A DNA stretch of 51,590 nucleotides from JAZGAE01 sp036475545. GTDB lineage: Bacteria; Pseudomonadota; Alphaproteobacteria; DATDPM01. Under the pieces are notes generated by a model. It searched no databases, was not told where the DNA came from, and saw only the letters and a program-made list of their open reading frames with translations. Below, piece by piece: positions 51,471 to 51,590 of this stretch. The position numbers and the translations under genes were made by a program. Each line of letters starts with the position of its first letter. Position 1 is the stretch's first letter. The stretch spans positions 1 through 51,590 of the forward strand of contig JAZGAE010000117.1 in NCBI GenBank assembly GCA_036475545.1, given 5' to 3'.

Positions 51471-51590
51471 TCAGCCCGCAGGCGGGCTTTCGCCGGCGAG
51501 CACCCGGCGGATGAGGGCGACGGTCTCGGAGACGCCGTAGAGCGCGATGAAGGACCCCATGCGCGGTCCCTCCGTCTGACCGAGCAGGAT
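51471..51590 (-). CDS. lysS: Lysine--tRNA ligase, class I, C-terminus only (cut by window edge)
   Basis: The last 39 codons on the minus strand read ILLGQTEGPRMGSFIALYGV, then SETVALIRRVLAGESPPAG and TGA. This is the ending of class I (archaeal-type) lysyl-tRNA synthetases, LLGQE-x-GPR-x-GSF-x-ALYGV-x-x-T-x-ALI, which alphaproteobacteria use in place of the class II enzyme. The final PPAG and the stop fall inside a palindrome (51474-51487) that resembles the adjacent repeats, so the tail may have been altered by repeat insertion. Confidence 0.85.
   Translation of the reverse strand: MLLGQTEGPRMGSFIALYGVSETVALIRRVLAGESPPAG

Overview
The window is a GC-rich (roughly two-thirds G+C by eye) bacterial chromosome segment. 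It is almost entirely core genes of an alphaproteobacterium, most like the Rhodospirillales and relatives. The grounds are a DUF4167 protein, a RodZ-like protein next to ispG, a PtsP with a GAF domain after lysC, the block ubiG / DUF1178 / nitrilase / grxC / comF / NDUFAF5-like methyltransferase / mutT / argJ / secA, the run bolA / J-domain protein / cobS / cobT / rpmB, a class I lysyl-tRNA synthetase, and cobaltochelatase of the aerobic CobST type. No rRNA, tRNA, CRISPR array, prophage or intact insertion sequence was found.

Layout. 1-350 holds the start of a HigBA toxin-antitoxin pair. 610-12558 is a long minus-strand block: DUF4167, prmC, prfA, a glutamyl-tRNA reductase homologue, hisS, ispG, a RodZ-like protein, ptsP and lysC, covering translation termination, charging, isoprenoids, PTS-Ntr signalling and aspartate-family amino acids. 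12746-17655 carries ubiG, DUF1178, a methyltransferase, a 1-Cys peroxiredoxin, a nitrilase-family amidohydrolase, a broken glutaredoxin gene and comF. 17656-19190 looks like an accessory insert between comF and the NDUFAF5-like methyltransferase: a lone Flp pilin and a three-gene metal-handling cassette (thioredoxin-like, MerF-like, GDCCVxC protein). 19192-25018 continues with the methyltransferase, mutT, argJ and secA. 25053-25507 is a small HicBA pair. 25748-30808 has accA, malyl-CoA lyase, xerD and two uncharacterised envelope genes. 31045-34783 has aroK-aroB, a CNNM/CorC-type membrane protein and a CBS-pair protein. 34928-39941 has an RHH regulator, bolA, a J-domain protein, cobS, cobT and rpmB. 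40032-45645 has meaB, an Atm1-type exporter and methylmalonyl-CoA mutase. 45765-46501 is an AbrB/Doc-like pair. The end carries a HAD hydrolase, an EAL protein, pyrD, an S24-family regulator, tandem hairpin repeats and the C-terminus of lysS.

How the genes fit together. cobS/cobT (cobalt insertion into corrin), methylmalonyl-CoA mutase (a B12 enzyme), MeaB (its GTPase chaperone), malyl-CoA lyase and acetyl-CoA carboxylase suggest B12-dependent C2/C3 acid metabolism of the ethylmalonyl-CoA type, though the key carboxylase/reductase is not in this window. The argJ-mutT, hemA-prfA-prmC, aroK-aroB and hicB-hicA neighbours overlap by a few bases and are probably translationally coupled.

The most unusual points are: (1) secA has an in-frame TAG just before an otherwise intact, same-frame SEC-C zinc-binding tail, although RF1 is present and TAG ends several other genes here; (2) the glutamyl-tRNA reductase homologue has Ser where the catalytic Cys should be; (3) the MerF-like protein keeps only one of the four canonical cysteines and sits in a cassette with no merA or merR; (4) the Doc-like toxin has lost its Fic-motif His and basic residues; (5) grxC is frameshifted at a six-G run and lacks CPYC; (6) two small regulatory genes have promoters placed for leaderless mRNAs.
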